Counted from the first letter of the stretch, positions 10,433-18,883 are shown. The stretch is DNA of 64,000 nt from an uncultured Pseudomonas sp. (GCF_946886105.1 NZ_CAMPHV010000017.1:49945-113944); one strand, 5' to 3'. Numbers and translations: made by a program. The notes: generated by a model not told the origin, from the sequence alone.

Positions 10433-11298
10433 ACAGCGCCGTTATCGACAACCGCCTGGCCGTGCTCGACCACAGCCGCCAGCGCGCCCAGGCCGAGACC
10501 AGCGGACGCGGGCATATCCGCGTGGACGACGTGCATATCGAGTTCGAGCACAACGGCGGCAAGCGCGCCGCGGTGCAGAACGCGCAATTGGAGATCAAAC
10601 CCGGCGAGTTCGTCTGCCTGCTCGGCCCTTCCGGCTGCGGCAAGTCGACCCTGCTCAACGCCATCGCCGGCTTCGTCCAGCCGACCCGGGGCAGCTTGAG
10701 CATCGACGGTTTGGCCGTTACCGAGCCCGGCCCGGATCGCGGCATGGTGTTCCAGCAGCACTCGTTGTTCCCCTGGAAAACCGTGCGCGACAACGTGGCC
10801 TTCGGCCCGCTGATGGCCGGGGTCGGGCGCAACGAGGCGATGAGCGTGGCGCGTACCTTCCTTTCCCTGGTGGGGTTGGCGGCATTCGAGGAGGCCTACC
10901 CGAGCACCCTGTCCGGCGGCATGCAGCAGCGCGTCGGCATTGCCCGCGCCCTGGCCAACTACCCCAGTGTGCTGCTGATGGACGAGCCGTTCGGTGCCCT
11001 GGATGCGCAGACGCGGATCATGATGCAGGAGAACCTGCTGCAGATCTGGCGTGAGTTCCGCAACACCCTGGTGTTTGTCACCCACGATATCGACGAGGCG
11101 GTGTTCCTCTCCGACCGCATCGTGGTGATGAGCGCCGGTCCCGGCCGGATCATCGCCGACATCCCGGTGCCACTGCCGCGCCCGCGCGAGCAGAACCTGC
11201 TGACCAGCCCCGAGTTCATCGCCCTCAAACGCCAATGCATGGAGCTGATCCGTCAGGAAACCCTGTGCGCCTTCCAGCAACAGAACCAGGTGGGCTGA
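10429..11298 (+). CDS. ABC transporter ATP-binding protein (SsuB/TauB type)
   Basis: A 289-residue cytoplasmic ATPase energising the importer. It has Walker [11 protein letters not shown]-loop near MVFQQHSLFPW, signature LSGGMQQR, Walker B LLMDEPFGALD and switch VTHDIDEA, all as in the nitrate/sulfonate/taurine ATPase class. The ~35 residues before the ABC core are slightly longer than usual. Start overlaps the permease stop by four bases; the regulator gene begins three bases after the stop. Confidence 0.94.
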   Translation: MNSAVIDNRLAVLDHSRQRAQAETSGRGHIRVDDVHIEFEHNGGKRAAVQNAQLEIKPGEFVCLLGPSGCGKSTLLNAIAGFVQPTRGSLSIDGLAVTEPGPDRGMVFQQHSLFPWKTVRDNVAFGPLMAGVGRNEAMSVARTFLSLVGLAAFEEAYPSTLSGGMQQRVGIARALANYPSVLLMDEPFGALDAQTRIMMQENLLQIWREFRNTLVFVTHDIDEAVFLSDRIVVMSAGPGRIIADIPVPLPRPREQNLLTSPEFIALKRQCMELIRQETLCAFQQQNQVG

Positions 11299-11301
11299 GC
11301 C

Positions 11302-12114
11302 ATGAACGCACAGCCTTTACTCACGTCCGCGCTCGACATGACCTGTCATGACAGGCTGGAGGCTCCCTCCGTGAACGGTATCCAACAGCTCGCCCCCGGG
11401 CAGTCGCCGCTGCCGCTGTATGTGCAGATCCGCGACAGCCTGCGCCAGCAGATTCTCGAAGGCAGCTACGCGGTGCATGCCCGCCTGCCCTCGGAGAACC
11501 AGCTGATGCAGGCCTACGGCGTCAGCCGCATCACCATCCGCCAGGCGCTGCGCGACCTGCACAACGAGGGCCTGGTGTTCAGCGCCCAGGGCAAGGGCAC
11601 CTACGTCAGCAAGCCCAAGGCGGTACAGAACGTGCAGCGCCTGCAGGGCTTCGGCGAAGCCATGGCGGCCCAGGGCTACGAGGCCACCGCGCGGCTGCTG
11701 TCGATCCAGCAGCGCAAGGCGCCTAAGGCGGTGGTCGCCGCCCTGCACCTGGCTCCCGGCGAGGATGTGGTCGAGGTCAAGCGCGTGCGCTACCTCAACC
11801 GCGAGGCGGTGTGCGTGGAGAACAGCTACTTCCCCCTGGATATCGGCCGCCGCCTGTTCGGCCAGGACCTCTCCGGCGACATCTTCCCGATGCTGGAGAA
11901 CCTCTTCGGCATCGCCCTCGGCCGCGCCGATATCGGCCTCGACGCCGTGCTTGCCGACGACGAGGTGCAGCACCTGCTCGGCCTCAAGGCCGGCGAGGCA
12001 ATTCTGCGGGTCGAGCGCCTGACCCACGACCGCGGCGGCCGGCCGATCGACTTCGAATACCTGTGCTACCGCGGCGACTCATTCAAATACCAGTTCCGAG
12101 TGGATCGGAAATAG
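11302..12114 (+). CDS. GntR-family (HutC/UTRA subfamily) transcription regulator
   Basis: A 270-residue regulator with an N-terminal winged helix-turn-helix (about 38-105: LPLYVQIRDSLRQQILEG, then YGVSRITIRQALRDL) and a C-terminal UTRA ligand-binding domain (about 120-265, ending in FEYLCYRGDSFKYQF). HutC-type members are usually repressors released by the pathway substrate. Being third in the run behind transport genes and directly before the redox genes suggests it controls the cassette. An internal start near PLYVQ is possible, since the first ~30 residues are not typical. Confidence 0.92.
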   Translation: MNAQPLLTSALDMTCHDRLEAPSVNGIQQLAPGQSPLPLYVQIRDSLRQQILEGSYAVHARLPSENQLMQAYGVSRITIRQALRDLHNEGLVFSAQGKGTYVSKPKAVQNVQRLQGFGEAMAAQGYEATARLLSIQQRKAPKAVVAALHLAPGEDVVEVKRVRYLNREAVCVENSYFPLDIGRRLFGQDLSGDIFPMLENLFGIALGRADIGLDAVLADDEVQHLLGLKAGEAILRVERLTHDRGGRPIDFEYLCYRGDSFKYQFRVDRK

Positions 12115-12123
12115 GAGACGACT

Positions 12124-13866
12124 ATGACTACCACCCATATCAATGGCATCCCGGTGATCGACACCGACGTGCTGGTCATCGGCGGCGGCACCGCCGGCCC
12201 GATGGCCGCTGTGACCGTCAAGGAGCTGGACCCGACGCTCAAGGTGATCCTGTTAGAGAAAGCCAACGTCAAGCGCTCCGGCGCCATCTGCATGGGCATG
12301 GACGGCCTCAACAACGCCGTGGTCCCCGGCCACGCCACGCCCGAGCAGTACGTCAAGGAGATCACCATCGCCAACGACGGCATCGTTCATCAACCGGCGC
12401 TGCTGGCCTACGCCCAGCGCTCGTTTCCGATGATCGAGAAGCTCGACTCCTGGGGCGTGCACTTCCAGAAGGACGAGACCGGCGACTACGACATGAAGAA
12501 GGTCCATCACCTCGGCACCTACGTGCTGCCGATGCCCGAGGGCCACAACGTCAAGAAGATCCTCTACCGCCGCCTGCGCCGGGTGCGGGTGGAGATCGAA
12601 AACCGTTTCCAGGCCACCCGCCTGCTCAAGGACGCCGACGGCAAGATCGCCGGGATGATCGGGGTGAATACCCGCACCGCCGAGCCGATCATCATCCGCG
12701 CCAAGGCGGTGATCATGGCCACCGGCGCCGCCGGGCGCATCGGCCTGCCGAACTCCGGCTACCTGTTCGGCACCTATGAGAACCCGGCCAACTGCGGCGA
12801 CGGCCACGCCATGGCCTACCACGTCGGCGCCGATCTGGTGAACCTGGAGTGCTTCCAGGTCAACCCGCTGCTCAAGGACTACAACGGCCCAGCCTGCGCC
12901 TACGTCACCGGCCCGCTCGGCGGCTTCACCGCCAACGCTTATGGCGAGCGCTTTATCGAGTGCGATTACTGGTCCGGGCAGATGATGCTGGAGTTCTTCA
13001 AGGAGCTGGAATCCGGCACCGGCCCGGTGTTCCTCAAGCTCGACCACCTGGCCGAGGAAACCATCCAGGAAATCGAGACCGTGCTGCACACCAACGAGCG
13101 GCCGACCCGCGGGCGCTTCCACGAAGGCCGGCAGGTCGACTATCGCCAGCGCATGGTCGAGATGCACATCTCCGAAATCGGCTTCTGCTCCGGCCATTCC
13201 GCTTCCGGGGTGTGGACTGACGAAACCGGCGCAACCACGGTGCCGGGTCTGTACGGCGCCGGCGACATGGCCTCGGTGGCGCACAACTATATGCTCGGCG
13301 CCTTCGTCTACGGGCAGATCTGCGGCGAGAGCGCCACCGCCTTCGCCCAGGCGCGCGGCGACATCCAGCTCGACGAGGCATTTATCGCCGCGGAGCTGGC
13401 GCGCATTCAGGCGCCGCTACTGGTCAAGGACGGCATCCCGCCGGAGCAGATGGAATACAAGGTACGCCGCCTGGTGAACGATTACCTGCAGCCGCCGAAG
13501 GTCACCAAGAAGCTGGAAATCGGCCTGGAACGCATCCTCGCCGTGCGCGCGGACCTACCCAAACTCTGCGCTGCCGACCCTCACGAACTGCTGCGTGCCC
13601 TCGAGGTGCAATCGATCATCGACTGCGCCGAGATGGCTGCCCGCGCCTCGCTGTACCGCACCGAATCGCGCTGGGGCCTGTACCACTACCGGGTCGATTT
13701 CCCCGAGCAGAACGACGCCGAGTGGTTCTACCACAGCCGCCTGTTCAAAGACGAAAACGGCCAGATGGCCCACGGCAAGCGCCCGGTCGCCGACTACGTG
13801 GTGGCCCTCGGCGACGAGAAGGACGCCTACAGCAAGCTGCGCGTAAAGAAAGCCGCCAATGCCTGA
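12124..13866 (+). CDS. APS-reductase-alpha-like (AprA/fumarate-reductase family) flavoprotein
   Basis: A 580-residue FAD enzyme of the AprA/fumarate reductase superfamily. FAD-binding GGGTAG lies at about residues 20-25, followed by KANVKRSGAICMGMDGLN, which resembles the RSGAVAxGLxAIN flavin loop of adenylylsulfate reductase. FCSGHSASG (His358) fits the substrate-site histidine of that enzyme, and PGLYGAGDM is the second FAD motif. The C-terminal helical domain ends without the succinate dehydrogenase histidyl-FAD features. A cognate ferredoxin follows at 13990, as in aprBA. No ATP sulfurylase is nearby, so oxidation of sulfite to APS is only one possibility. Confidence 0.85.
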   Translation: MTTTHINGIPVIDTDVLVIGGGTAGPMAAVTVKELDPTLKVILLEKANVKRSGAICMGMDGLNNAVVPGHATPEQYVKEITIANDGIVHQPALLAYAQRSFPMIEKLDSWGVHFQKDETGDYDMKKVHHLGTYVLPMPEGHNVKKILYRRLRRVRVEIENRFQATRLLKDADGKIAGMIGVNTRTAEPIIIRAKAVIMATGAAGRIGLPNSGYLFGTYENPANCGDGHAMAYHVGADLVNLECFQVNPLLKDYNGPACAYVTGPLGGFTANAYGERFIECDYWSGQMMLEFFKELESGTGPVFLKLDHLAEETIQEIETVLHTNERPTRGRFHEGRQVDYRQRMVEMHISEIGFCSGHSASGVWTDETGATTVPGLYGAGDMASVAHNYMLGAFVYGQICGESATAFAQARGDIQLDEAFIAAELARIQAPLLVKDGIPPEQMEYKVRRLVNDYLQPPKVTKKLEIGLERILAVRADLPKLCAADPHELLRALEVQSIIDCAEMAARASLYRTESRWGLYHYRVDFPEQNDAEWFYHSRLFKDENGQMAHGKRPVADYVVALGDEKDAYSKLRVKKAANA

Positions 13867-13887
13867 TAGCCGGAATAACTGATCCCT

Positions 13888-13962
13888 GTGGGAGGGGCCG
13901 GGCGGCGCTCCGCTTTAGCCGCGAAAGCGTCTGAGGCACATCGCGGCTAAAGCCCCTCCCAC
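13888..13962. repeat. REP-like inverted repeat (GTGGGAGGGGC...GCCCCTCCCAC)
   Basis: The outer arms GTGGGAGGGGC (13888-13898) and GCCCCTCCCAC (13952-13962) and the inner arms CTTTAGCCGCGA (13913-13924) and TCGCGGCTAAAG (13941-13952) are inverted copies; the left arm has about 14 extra bases between its two halves. This is a common Pseudomonas REP type. It lies inside the presumed operon between the flavoprotein and its ferredoxin, so it may set differential transcript stability. Confidence 0.75.
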
Positions 13963-13989
13963 GAAAATTGTTTGGATGAGGAAACCACC

Positions 13990-14223
13990 ATGCCCGTAGC
14001 CAACCACCGTTCCAGCGTTCCCGTCGTCGTCGACGAGGACAAATGCATCGCCGACAAGGGCTGTCGCGTGTGCATCGACGTCTGCCCGCTGGATGTCCTG
14101 TGGATCAACCCGGACAGCGGCAAGGCCCATATGAAGTACGACGAATGCTGGTACTGCATGCCCTGCGAAACCGACTGCCCGACCGATGCAGTGAAAGTGA
14201 ACATTCCCTATTTGCTGCGCTGA
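13990..14223 (+). CDS. AprB-like dicluster ferredoxin
   Basis: A 77-residue ferredoxin with two cysteine sets: C-x5-C-x2-C-x3-CP in the first half and C-x2-C-x2-C-x3-CP in the second, enough for two [4Fe-4S] clusters. The long C-x5-C spacing and the neighbouring AprA-like gene suggest it is the electron-transfer subunit of that enzyme, shorter than AprB itself, which has a C-terminal tail. AGGA lies eight bases before the ATG. No signal peptide, so it is cytoplasmic. Confidence 0.88.
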   Translation: MPVANHRSSVPVVVDEDKCIADKGCRVCIDVCPLDVLWINPDSGKAHMKYDECWYCMPCETDCPTDAVKVNIPYLLR

Positions 14224-14237
14224 TCAAGGAATTGCCC

Positions 14238-15197
14238 ATGAAACACTATGACGACCCTCAACTGCAGGCCCTCGCCGAAAACCTCGCCTCGGCCGATCCG
14301 GGCATCCGCCGGGTGGCGGTGCTGGAACTGGTCGATTGCGGCGAGCCTGAAGCGGCCGAGCTGCTGATCCTCGCGCTCAACGACCCCGATCCCTCGGTGC
14401 GCCAGGAGGCGGCCAAGGTCGTCGACGAATTCGATGCCGCGGATATCGCTGACGCGCTGATCGCCGCCCTCGGCGACAGCGACGAAGTGGTGCGCAACGC
14501 CGCCGCCCACGCGCTGGCCGACCTCAAGGACCCTGCCGCTGCCACGCCACTGCTTGCGGCCCTGGAGCAGAGCCAGGACGGCTTCGTCGTCGCCGGCATC
14601 CTGCGGGCGCTGAAACCGCTGCGCAACCCGGCAGCCCAGGCCCCGGCGCTGGCCCGCCTGAACGACGCCGACGCCCAGGTACGGCGCGAGGCGGTGGCGG
14701 TGATCGGCTGGCTCAAGCAGCCGCAGAACCTGCCGGCGCTGATGCAGCGCGCCCAGCAGGACCCGGATGCCGAGGTGCGCCGCGCCGCGGCCGGCGCCCT
14801 GGTCTACGCCGAAGCCGAGCAGGTCGGCCCGACCCTGATAGAGATCCTCCAGGACGAACACTGGCAGGTGCGCGTCGAAGCCGCCGTCAGCCTCGGCAAA
14901 CTGGATTGCCAGGCGGCATTGCAGCCGTTGGTCGACGCCACCCACGACAGCTTCTGGCAGGTTCGCGAGAAAGCCGTCGACGCCCTCGGCAAACTCGCCG
15001 CGGTGGGCGCCATCCCGGCCCTCGGCGTGTGTGCCCGCGACCCCATGAGCAACCTGCGCAAGGCGGCGATCGGCGCCCTCGGCAGCATCGGCCACAGTGC
15101 CGGCCGGCCCTTCGTCGAAAGCGCCATGGACGACCCCGACCCGGACGTACGCAAGCTGGCGCGCTGGGCCCTGTCGAAACTGGATGCCGCCGCTTAA
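14238..15197 (+). CDS. HEAT-repeat (PBS-lyase-type) protein
   Basis: A 319-residue, almost entirely repetitive protein of about nine to ten HEAT-like units of ~31 residues, recognisable by recurrent D-x-[DE]-x-x-VRxxAAxAL and alternating helices. This forms a curved helical solenoid used for protein-protein contact; related repeats occur in bilin lyases and in maturation factors of redox enzymes. There are no catalytic residues I can identify. Its place between two ferredoxin genes suggests a scaffold or chaperone for the AprA-like/ferredoxin complex. Confidence 0.85.
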   Translation: MKHYDDPQLQALAENLASADPGIRRVAVLELVDCGEPEAAELLILALNDPDPSVRQEAAKVVDEFDAADIADALIAALGDSDEVVRNAAAHALADLKDPAAATPLLAALEQSQDGFVVAGILRALKPLRNPAAQAPALARLNDADAQVRREAVAVIGWLKQPQNLPALMQRAQQDPDAEVRRAAAGALVYAEAEQVGPTLIEILQDEHWQVRVEAAVSLGKLDCQAALQPLVDATHDSFWQVREKAVDALGKLAAVGAIPALGVCARDPMSNLRKAAIGALGSIGHSAGRPFVESAMDDPDPDVRKLARWALSKLDAAA

Positions 15198-15214
15198 GGC
15201 CGGCGCGAATGGCT

Positions 15215-15237
15215 CCCCTCTCCCTCCGGGAGAGGGG
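15215..15237. repeat. CCCCTCTCCC/GGGAGAGGGG hairpin
   Basis: Perfect 10-base inverted arms around a TCC loop, followed by CTGGGGGTGAGGG. This is a widespread proteobacterial intergenic repeat. It separates the HEAT gene from the 7Fe ferredoxin and could act as a weak terminator or RNA stabiliser. Confidence 0.65.
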
Positions 15238-15286
15238 CTGGGGGTGAGGGAAATGCCACGCCGCCCAATCAGCGAGGAGCAAAACC

Positions 15287-15610
15287 ATGACCTACGTAGT
15301 GACCGAAAACTGCATCCGCTGCAAATACACCGACTGCGTCGAGGTGTGCCCGACCGATTGCTTCCACGAAGGCCCGAACTTTCTGGTGATCAATCCCGAA
15401 GCCTGCATCGATTGCAGCCTGTGCGGGCCGGAATGCCCGGCCAATGCGATCTTCGCCGACAAGGACGTGCCACCCGAGCAAAGCCACTTCATCGAGTTGA
15501 ATGCCGACCTCGCCCAGCTCTGGCCGGTCATCACCCAGACCAATGCTCCCCTGGCCGAGGCCGATACCTGGGTCGACCAGGTCGACAAACTGCAATTTCT
15601 GGAGCGCTGA
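15287..15610 (+). CDS. fdxA: 7Fe ferredoxin (FdxA / Azotobacter ferredoxin I type)
   Basis: A 107-residue ferredoxin nearly collinear with Azotobacter FdI-type proteins: [19 protein letters not shown] at the N-terminus and [12 protein letters not shown] in the middle, giving one [3Fe-4S] and one [4Fe-4S] cluster, then the long C-terminal region with [11 protein letters not shown] and a final LER. It is a low-potential electron carrier. Pseudomonas genomes normally have fdxA elsewhere, so this copy is probably dedicated to the cassette. Confidence 0.92.
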   Translation: MTYVVTENCIRCKYTDCVEVCPTDCFHEGPNFLVINPEACIDCSLCGPECPANAIFADKDVPPEQSHFIELNADLAQLWPVITQTNAPLAEADTWVDQVDKLQFLER

Positions 15611-15612
15611 CC

Positions 15613-15786
15613 GTGCCCGAGCGCCTTAAACCCTGGTTCGAACGCGCCCTGCTGGCAGCGCTGATCGCCAGCGCCGCGGCGACCGGCAGCGCGCGCCCGC
15701 TGGACAGCGAACAACGCCAGGTCAAACCGCCGGAAGTGCCGACTCTGCTGGTGCCCAACGGCGAACCGCCGCTGCCGACGAAATAG
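15613..15786 (+). CDS. tiny predicted secreted or anchored protein (57 aa), function unknown
   Basis: A 57-codon frame starting with GTG two bases after the ferredoxin stop, with GGAG about nine bases upstream. It encodes a basic N-terminus, one hydrophobic stretch (RALLAALIASAAATGSA, ~11-27) resembling a signal or anchor, and a proline-rich tail (PPEVPTLLVPNGEPPLP). I recognise no family. Tight packing between ferredoxin and DUF971 genes on the same strand supports a real gene; shortness and the GTG start leave doubt. Confidence 0.5.
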   Translation: MPERLKPWFERALLAALIASAAATGSARPLDSEQRQVKPPEVPTLLVPNGEPPLPTK

Positions 15787-15804
15787 CGTCTACTGGAGAT
15801 AACC

Positions 15805-16113
15805 ATGAGCACCCAGATCCTGACCGCCGCCCCCAGCGAAATCCGCCTGCGCAAGGCGCAGAAAACCCTCGAAGTGCTCTGGCCGGACGGTCAGTTCAGC
15901 CGCCTGAGCTGCCTGGCCCTGCGCAAAAGCTGCGCCTGCTCGAGCTGCGTCCAGGCCCGTCAGCGCGGCGCGCTGATCTTGATCGACGCCGATGTCGGCG
16001 TCGACAAGCTGCAGGTCTCCGGCATCAGCGGGCTGCAACTGTTCTTCAGCGACGGCCACTATCGCGGGCTCTACCCCTGGGCCTATCTGCGTGAACTGGG
16101 CGAGCGCCTGTGA
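15805..16113 (+). CDS. DUF971 (GBBH-like N-terminal) protein
   Basis: A 102-residue DUF971 protein. The motif WPDGQFSRLSCLALRKSCACSSC carries the CxCxxC-like cysteines typical of the family, and the C-terminal WAYLRELGE is also diagnostic. DUF971 domains are frequently linked or fused to Mrp/ApbC iron-sulfur carriers, and an Mrp gene follows two positions on. The stop overlaps the next start (TGATG), implying coupling to the exporter gene. Confidence 0.85.
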   Translation: MSTQILTAAPSEIRLRKAQKTLEVLWPDGQFSRLSCLALRKSCACSSCVQARQRGALILIDADVGVDKLQVSGISGLQLFFSDGHYRGLYPWAYLRELGERL

Positions 16114-17123
16114 TGCACGCGCGCGCCCTGCAACTGCTGGCGCCACCGTTCGCCAGCCTGCGCCGCTTGTACCCCGGCATCGCCCTGGGCGTGGTGCTGA
16201 CCCTGGCCGGCAGTTTTCTCGCCGAGCATTACGGCGCACCTGCGCTGCTGTTGGTGCTGCTGCTCGGCTTCGGTTTCGCCAGCCAGGCCGGCGATACGCG
16301 TCTGCAACCGGGGGTGGGATTTTGCAGCCGCCAAGTGCTGCGTATCGGCGTGGCCCTGCTCGGCGCGCGCATCGGTTTCGAACAAGTGCTGACGGTCGGC
16401 AGCCTACCGCTGCTGGTGGTGCTCGGCAGCGTGCCGTTGGTGATTGGGGCGGCCCTGGCCCTCGGCCGCTGGCTGCGTTTGCCGACCCTGCACAGTCTGG
16501 TGGCCGGCGTCGCGGTGGCGATCTGCGGGGTGTCGGCGGCCATCGCGGTGGCCGCGATCATTCCCGCCGGGCGCCTGGAAGAACGCCGCCTGCTCGGCGT
16601 GGTGGTCGGCGTGACCGCCCTCGGCACCCTGTCGTTGCTGGTCTATCCACCGCTGCTGGCGGCCCTTGGCTACAGCGCCATCGACAGCGGCTTGCTGCTC
16701 GGCGCGAGCATTCACGACGTGGCCCAGGCCGCCGCGGCCGGTTATCTGGTGTCGGACAGCGCCGGCGATGTCGCCACCCTGACCAAGCTGCTGCGGGTCG
16801 CCCTACTGGCGCCACTGGTGCTGTTGCTCGGCGTGCTGCTGCGCAATCGCGACAACGGCGGCGGTGAGTTCCCCTATTTCCTGCTGGGCTTTCTCGCGCT
16901 GTTCGGCCTCAACAGCCTGGGCTGGCTGCCGGCCGGATTGCGCGAGGCGCTGGTCGCCGCCTCGCAGATCTGCCTGCTGCTGGCGATGGCCGCGCTGGGC
17001 ATGCGCACCAGCCTCGGCGAACTACTGGCCCAGGGCTGGAAACCCTTTCTCCTGCTGGTGCTGCTGAGCGCCGGACTGTTGCTGACGAGCATGACCCTAC
17101 TCGCCCTGCTCGGCCGCCTTTGA
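16113..17123 (+). CDS. YeiH-family membrane protein (putative sulfate/sulfite exporter)
   Basis: A 336-residue integral membrane protein with about ten hydrophobic segments and the UPF0324/YeiH signatures ALLGARIGFEQVL, CGVSAAIAVAAIIPA and GASIHDVAQAAAAGY. YeiH-type proteins are annotated as sulfate exporters, and a relative (CuyZ) is implicated in sulfite export during cysteate breakdown. Here it would remove sulfite or sulfate made by the cassette, the strongest single hint that the substrate contains sulfur. The function itself is inferred. Confidence 0.85.
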   Translation: MHARALQLLAPPFASLRRLYPGIALGVVLTLAGSFLAEHYGAPALLLVLLLGFGFASQAGDTRLQPGVGFCSRQVLRIGVALLGARIGFEQVLTVGSLPLLVVLGSVPLVIGAALALGRWLRLPTLHSLVAGVAVAICGVSAAIAVAAIIPAGRLEERRLLGVVVGVTALGTLSLLVYPPLLAALGYSAIDSGLLLGASIHDVAQAAAAGYLVSDSAGDVATLTKLLRVALLAPLVLLLGVLLRNRDNGGGEFPYFLLGFLALFGLNSLGWLPAGLREALVAASQICLLLAMAALGMRTSLGELLAQGWKPFLLLVLLSAGLLLTSMTLLALLGRL

Positions 17124-17139
17124 CCCTAAGGAACCCGCT

Positions 17140-18240
17140 ATGAGCCCTTGCGCCGCGAAGCTTGCGTCAAATCCACTGCTGCAACAGGCCGAGCTGGCCC
17201 TCGGCCAGTGGATAGATCCCTACCTGGGCTGCGATCTAATTTCGGCCAATGCCGTGCGCAGCCTGGATGCAACGGGCGGGCAATTGCGCCTGGCGATCCA
17301 GCTGGGCTTTCCGGCTGAGGGTTATCGGCAAATTCTGGCTGAGCAACTACGCGACCATTTGCTGGCGCAGACCGACGCCGAGGCGGTGGCGATTCGAGTG
17401 GACTGGGCCGTCGAGGCGGCGCCCGCTACCGTTCAGGCCCTGCCCGCGGTCAAGCAACTGCTCGCAGTGGCCTCGGGCAAGGGTGGAGTGGGCAAGTCCA
17501 CTACCGCTACCAATCTGGCCTTGGCGCTGGCCGCCGACGGCGCGCGGGTCGGCATGCTCGACGCCGATCTCTACGGCCCCAGCCAGCCGCGGCTGCTCGG
17601 TCTGTCCGGCTTGCCAGAGAGCCGCGACGGCAAGCTGCAACCGCTGCTCGGCCATGGCCTGCAATGCATGTCGATCGGTTTTCTGGTCGACGAAGAGGCC
17701 CCGGTGATCTGGCGCGGGCCGATGATCAGCCAGGCGCTGACCCGCCTGCTCAACGAAACCGCCTGGGACGATCTGGACTACCTGATCGTCGATCTGCCGC
17801 CGGGCACCGGCGATATCCACCTGACCCTGGCCCAGCGCATGCCGGTATCCGCCGCGCTGATCGTCACCACGCCCCAGGACATCGCCCTGCTCGACGCGCG
17901 CAAAGGCCTGCGGATGTTCGAAAAGGTCGATGTACCGGTACTCGGCATCGTCGAAAACATGAGCCTGCATGTCTGCAGCCAGTGCGGCCACGAGGAACCC
18001 ATCTTCGGCCACGGCGGTGCGCGGCGTATGGCCGAGCAGTACGGCAGCCAGGTACTCGGCGAACTGCCGCTGGATATACGCATCCGCCTCGGTGCCGACG
18101 ATGGCCTGCCGATCATGGTCAGCGCGCCCGAGGGCAACCTGGCCCAGGCCTACCGCGAGATCGCCCGACGCAGCACCGCGCGCCTGTCGTTGCAGCCTCA
18201 GCCCATGGGCCAGCCATTGGTGGCGATAGTCGAAGATTGA
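17140..18240 (+). CDS. apbC: Mrp/ApbC-type iron-sulfur carrier P-loop ATPase
   Basis: A 366-residue protein with an N-terminal DUF59/MIP18-like domain (about 10-100) and a P-loop ATPase domain with the deviant Walker A SGKGGVGKSTT (about residues 110-120), the DLPPGTGD motif and CSQC, the cluster-binding cysteine pair (about 285). Such proteins bind and deliver [4Fe-4S] clusters. A second Mrp is normally encoded near metG in Pseudomonas, so this is likely a dedicated maturation factor for the ferredoxins upstream. It is the last gene of the cassette. Confidence 0.92.
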   Translation: MSPCAAKLASNPLLQQAELALGQWIDPYLGCDLISANAVRSLDATGGQLRLAIQLGFPAEGYRQILAEQLRDHLLAQTDAEAVAIRVDWAVEAAPATVQALPAVKQLLAVASGKGGVGKSTTATNLALALAADGARVGMLDADLYGPSQPRLLGLSGLPESRDGKLQPLLGHGLQCMSIGFLVDEEAPVIWRGPMISQALTRLLNETAWDDLDYLIVDLPPGTGDIHLTLAQRMPVSAALIVTTPQDIALLDARKGLRMFEKVDVPVLGIVENMSLHVCSQCGHEEPIFGHGGARRMAEQYGSQVLGELPLDIRIRLGADDGLPIMVSAPEGNLAQAYREIARRSTARLSLQPQPMGQPLVAIVED

Positions 18241-18474
18241 AGCCGGTTGCCGCTCGACAGACAGCGCCAAGGTTTCCTCCGCAAAAAACTGGTGCCGACG
18301 AATGACCGAACAGTCACGGTAAATATCTTTTACATTGCCTGTCGCTTTGACAGCGCCCCCGGCTATCGACCACCCTATGCAGCCTGACCTTGGGCGCACG
18401 AAGCGTACAAGGCATGACGGCAGGCCGCGACCCGCGGCGTGCGTCATTCTCAACACCCTAATCAAGGAGCTCCC

Positions 18475-18855
18475 ATGAGCAAGAGCGTTATCAGCAGCGA
18501 CCAGGCCCCGGCCGCCATCGGCACCTATTCCCAGGCGATCAAGGCGGGCAACACCGTCTATATGTCCGGGCAGATTCCGCTGGACCCCAAGACCATGGAA
18601 CTGGTGGAAGGCTTCGAAGCCCAGACCGTGCAGGTCTTCGAAAACCTCAAGGCGGTAGCCGAAGCGGCCGGCGGTTCGTTCAAGGACATCGTCAAGCTGA
18701 ACATCTTCCTCACCGACCTGTCGCACTTCGCCAAGGTCAACGAGGTCATGGGCCGTTACTTCGAGCAGCCTTATCCGGCCCGCGCCGCCATCGGCGTCGC
18801 CTCCCTGCCACGTGGCGCGCAGGTGGAAATGGACGCGATTCTGGTCCTCGAGTAA
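18475..18855 (+). CDS. ridA: RidA reactive imine/enamine deaminase
   Basis: A 126-residue RidA (YjgF/YER057c) protein that hydrolyses reactive 2-aminoacrylate formed by PLP enzymes. Family features are [28 protein letters not shown], the catalytic arginine in [23 protein letters not shown] and the length. It follows spoT directly in other Pseudomonas, so it marks the right border of the inserted cassette. Ribosome site AAGGAG lies six bases upstream of the ATG. Confidence 0.96.
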   Translation: MSKSVISSDQAPAAIGTYSQAIKAGNTVYMSGQIPLDPKTMELVEGFEAQTVQVFENLKAVAEAAGGSFKDIVKLNIFLTDLSHFAKVNEVMGRYFEQPYPARAAIGVASLPRGAQVEMDAILVLE

Positions 18856-18883
18856 AGCCAACGCCAGTCGGCGCTGCCTCACC

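Noticed and set aside
12124..13866. Assignment of the flavoprotein as SdhA/FrdA
   Set aside because: The AprA-like RSG-x-x-x-M-G loop and partner ferredoxin fit APS-reductase-type enzymes better, and no SdhB/C/D genes are near.
15097..15786. 229-codon frame covering the HEAT end and 7Fe ferredoxin
   Set aside because: Its first three quarters overlap certain genes in another frame; only the last 58 codons are kept as a possible small gene.
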